Origin: Hydractinia symbiolongicarpus
Taxonomy: Eukaryota; Cnidaria; Hydrozoa; Anthoathecata; Hydractiniidae
Length of the DNA stretch: 64,000 nucleotides
Assembly: GCF_029227915.1 (NCBI RefSeq)
Contig: NC_079885.1
Span: 3,782,001-3,846,000, forward strand
Direction: 5' to 3'
The position numbers and the translations under genes are program-made. The number at the start of each line of letters is the position of its first letter. Position 1 is the stretch's first letter. Below, one piece after another: positions 62,213-64,000 of the stretch. The notes under the pieces were generated by a model that was not told where the DNA came from, did not search any database, and was given only the letters and a program-made list of their open reading frames with translations.

Positions 62213-64000
62213 TTGAAACTGTCTCTATATCTTCAACGCGCGCTAACAGCCAGGATTGGTCCCACAGTAAAAAAAGATTATTTATCTAAATTTTTAAATG
62301 AAGCGCTCCATACAGCGACCAGTGTAATCGCTGAGTTCCGGCAATCATGTCAAATTAAGAAGACAGTTACTTCTTGGGGTCCAGTTGGCTCACTTATCAC
62401 ATTTATAAGGTCACAGTCCAAAGTTACTTCAATTATGTCCCAGAGTCACTCGTTTCACTGTTAAAAGCGATACAACTTAGTAATATCGCAAAAAAATCAC
62501 TAAATACATGTTGTTACGAATATGTGACGAAACCGTTGTAACTCAAGCGGATTGATGCCGTTAGAAAGTCATTGAAATGCAGTTTTTAAAACTGCCTCTA
62601 ATTCTTCAGCGCGTGATAACGCCTAGGATTGGTCCCACAGCAAGGAATGACTTATTTATCTAAATTTTTAAATGAAGTGCTGCCACAGCGCCCAGTGTAA
62701 CCGCTCAGTTCCAGCAATCATGTCAAATTAAGATAAATGTTCTTTCTTGCAGTCCAATTGTCTCACTTATCAAATTGATAAGGTCACAGTGCAAGATCAG
62801 TTCAATTAAGTCCCACAGTCAATCGTTTCACTGCTAAAAGCGATGCAACTTAGTAATATCGGAAGAAAATCGCTGAATACATGTTGCTACGAATATGTGA
62901 CGAAACCGTTGTAACTCAAGCGGATTGCCACCGTTAGAAAGTCAATGAAATGTAGTTTTTAAACATGTTTCTCTTTCTTCAGCACGCGCTAACGGCTAGG
63001 ATTGGTCCCACAGTACAAAATGACTTATTTATCTAAACTTTTAAATAAAGCTATACCACAGCGCCCAGCGAAATCAGTAAGTTCCAGCAGTCATGTCAAA
63101 TTTAGAAGAATGTTATTTCTTGGGTCCAATTGTCTCACTTATCACATTTATAAGGTCACAGTCCAAAATCAGTTCAATTAAGTCCCACAGTCAATTGTTT
63201 CACTGTTAAAAGCGATACAACCTAGTATTTTCAGAAAAATATCGCTAAACACATGTTGGTACGAATATGTGACGCAACCGTTGTAACTCAAACGGACTGA
63301 TACCCTTAGAAAGTCATTGAAATGTAGTTTTTGAAACTGTCTCTATATCTTCAACGCGCGCTAACAGCCAGGATTGGTCCCACAGTAAAAAAAGATTATT
63401 TATCTAAATTTTTAAATGAAGCGCTCCATACAGCGACCAGTGTAATCGCTGAGTTCCGGCAATCATGTCAAATTAAGAAGACAGTTACTTCTTGGGGTCC
63501 AGTTGGCTCACTTATCACATTTATAAGGTCACAGTCCAAAGTTACTTCAATTATGTCCCAGAGTCACTCGTTTCACTGTTAAAAGCGATACAACTTAGTA
63601 ATATCGCAAAAAAATCACTAAATACATGTTGTTACGAATATGTGACGAAACCGTTGTAACTCAAGCGGATTGATGCCGTTAGAAAGTCATTGAAATGCAG
63701 TTTTTAAAACTGCCTCTAATTCTTCAGCGCGTGATAACGGCTAGGATTGGTCCCACAGCAAGGAATGACTTATTTATCTAAATTTTTAAATGAAGTGCTG
63801 CCACAGCGCCCAGTGTAACCGCTCAGTTCCAGCAATCATGTCAAATTAAGATAAATGTTCTTTCTTGCAGTCCAATTGTCTCACTTATCAAATTGATAAG
63901 GTCACAGTGCAAGATCAGTTCAATTAAGTCCCACAGTCAATCGTTTCACTGCTAAAAGCGATGCAACTTAGTAATATCGGAAGAAAATCGCTGAATACAT
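62213..64000 (+). repeat. Trimer higher-order repeat, 1,118 bp period, to the window end
   Basis: From about 63,290 the sequence repeats that from about 62,172 at offset 1,118, three monomers, through the last base of the window. Private variants found in both copies include CATGTTGTTACG and CACTGCTAAAAGC; one of few differences is CGCCTAGG against CGGCTAGG. Types in order are CGCTCCATACAGCG, CAGCAAGG/GTGCTGCC and CTATACC. Identical 83-residue frames at 62,213-62,464 and 63,331-63,582 simply reflect the duplication. Confidence 0.85.

Larger units (their letters stand above)
1..64000 (+). repeat. Satellite DNA array, ~372 bp monomer, ~172 copies, all head-to-tail
   Basis: The landmark GGATTGGTCCCACAG (with small variants) recurs every 370-375 bp across the window, for example with CCC at 201, 571, 943, 1317, 1690, 2062 and 2435, and still in phase at 63.7 kb. 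Every copy is in the same orientation. No unique sequence, mobile element or gene interrupts the array, and both edges of the window lie inside it. Such long homogeneous tandem arrays are known from eukaryotic centromeres, pericentromeres and other heterochromatin; that location is an inference here. I do not recognise the family. The strand given is simply the one on which the landmark is written. Confidence 0.97.

Noticed and set aside
59979-63582. Repeated 83-residue open frames (59,979-60,230, 62,213-62,464, 63,331-63,582, and 40,620-40,871) that look like a conserved small protein family.
   Set aside because: They lie in the same phase of one monomer type, and their similarity follows from repeat duplication. 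The equivalent frame is broken by stops in most other monomers, and no domain or start context supports translation.
1-64000. CRISPR-like array of regularly spaced repeats.
   Set aside because: The repeat unit is 372 bp with no unique spacers; the whole unit repeats, and no cas genes are present.
1-64000. Transposon insertions or inverted monomers within the array.
   Set aside because: The landmark appears on the plus strand at nearly every expected step, and every irregular spacing I measured (203-204, 299 and 509 bp) is explained by internal deletion or partial duplication of the monomer.

Overview
The whole 64 kb window is one uninterrupted, head-to-tail satellite DNA array. A monomer of about 372 bp (370-375 bp at nearly every site I measured) repeats about 172 times, always in the same orientation. 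I found no credible protein gene, rRNA, tRNA, CRISPR array, transposon or unique sequence. The short open frames are fragments of the satellite itself, recurring in different copies of the same monomer type. An array of this size, with nested higher-order repeats, points to a eukaryotic chromosome, most likely centromeric or pericentromeric heterochromatin. I do not recognise the monomer and cannot name the species. CpG is not depleted (a hand count over 8,461-8,820 gives 13 CpG at about 36% G+C, where about 12 are expected). That mildly favours a genome, or a region, with little germline CpG methylation.

I number the monomer from the triplet CCC in its GGATTGGTCCCACAG landmark. Several diagnostic variants allow monomers to be tracked: 'A' (GGTCCCAGAG, preceded by ATTTATACCGCCAG), ATATAAGG, CCACCG, CACAC, GTGCTGCC, CTCACAG, CTATACC and CCAACC types. 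Layout: 1-5,449 mixed monomers, starting with a truncated one; 5,450-7,395 a trimer repeat; 7,396-13,129 a rearranged zone with a second truncated monomer, an internal deletion, an over-long monomer and a tetramer repeat; 13,130-17,221 short A-bounded groups; 17,222-25,405 a run of A-bounded higher-order units of 4, 5, 6 and 7 monomers; 20,941-36,199 units of 7, 7, 6, 6, 1, 7 and 7 monomers; 36,200-41,412 mixed; 41,413-50,524 a more diverged island with its own 6-mer and 5/6-mer repeats; 50,525-58,541 a near-copy of the 14.4-19.8 kb region followed by two 7-mer units; 58,542-64,000 a mixture related to 36.2-38.0 kb, ending in a trimer repeat.

No genes cooperate here. The biology is in the array's evolution: nearly all rearrangements add or remove whole numbers of monomers, as expected of unequal crossing-over or gene conversion between aligned repeats. 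Only a handful are out of register (about 57-78 and its relative at 8,085-8,105, 9,649, and 9,911). Each monomer also carries a cluster of short inverted repeats. All comparisons were made by eye, so breakpoints are good to a few tens of bases and similarity is given in words.
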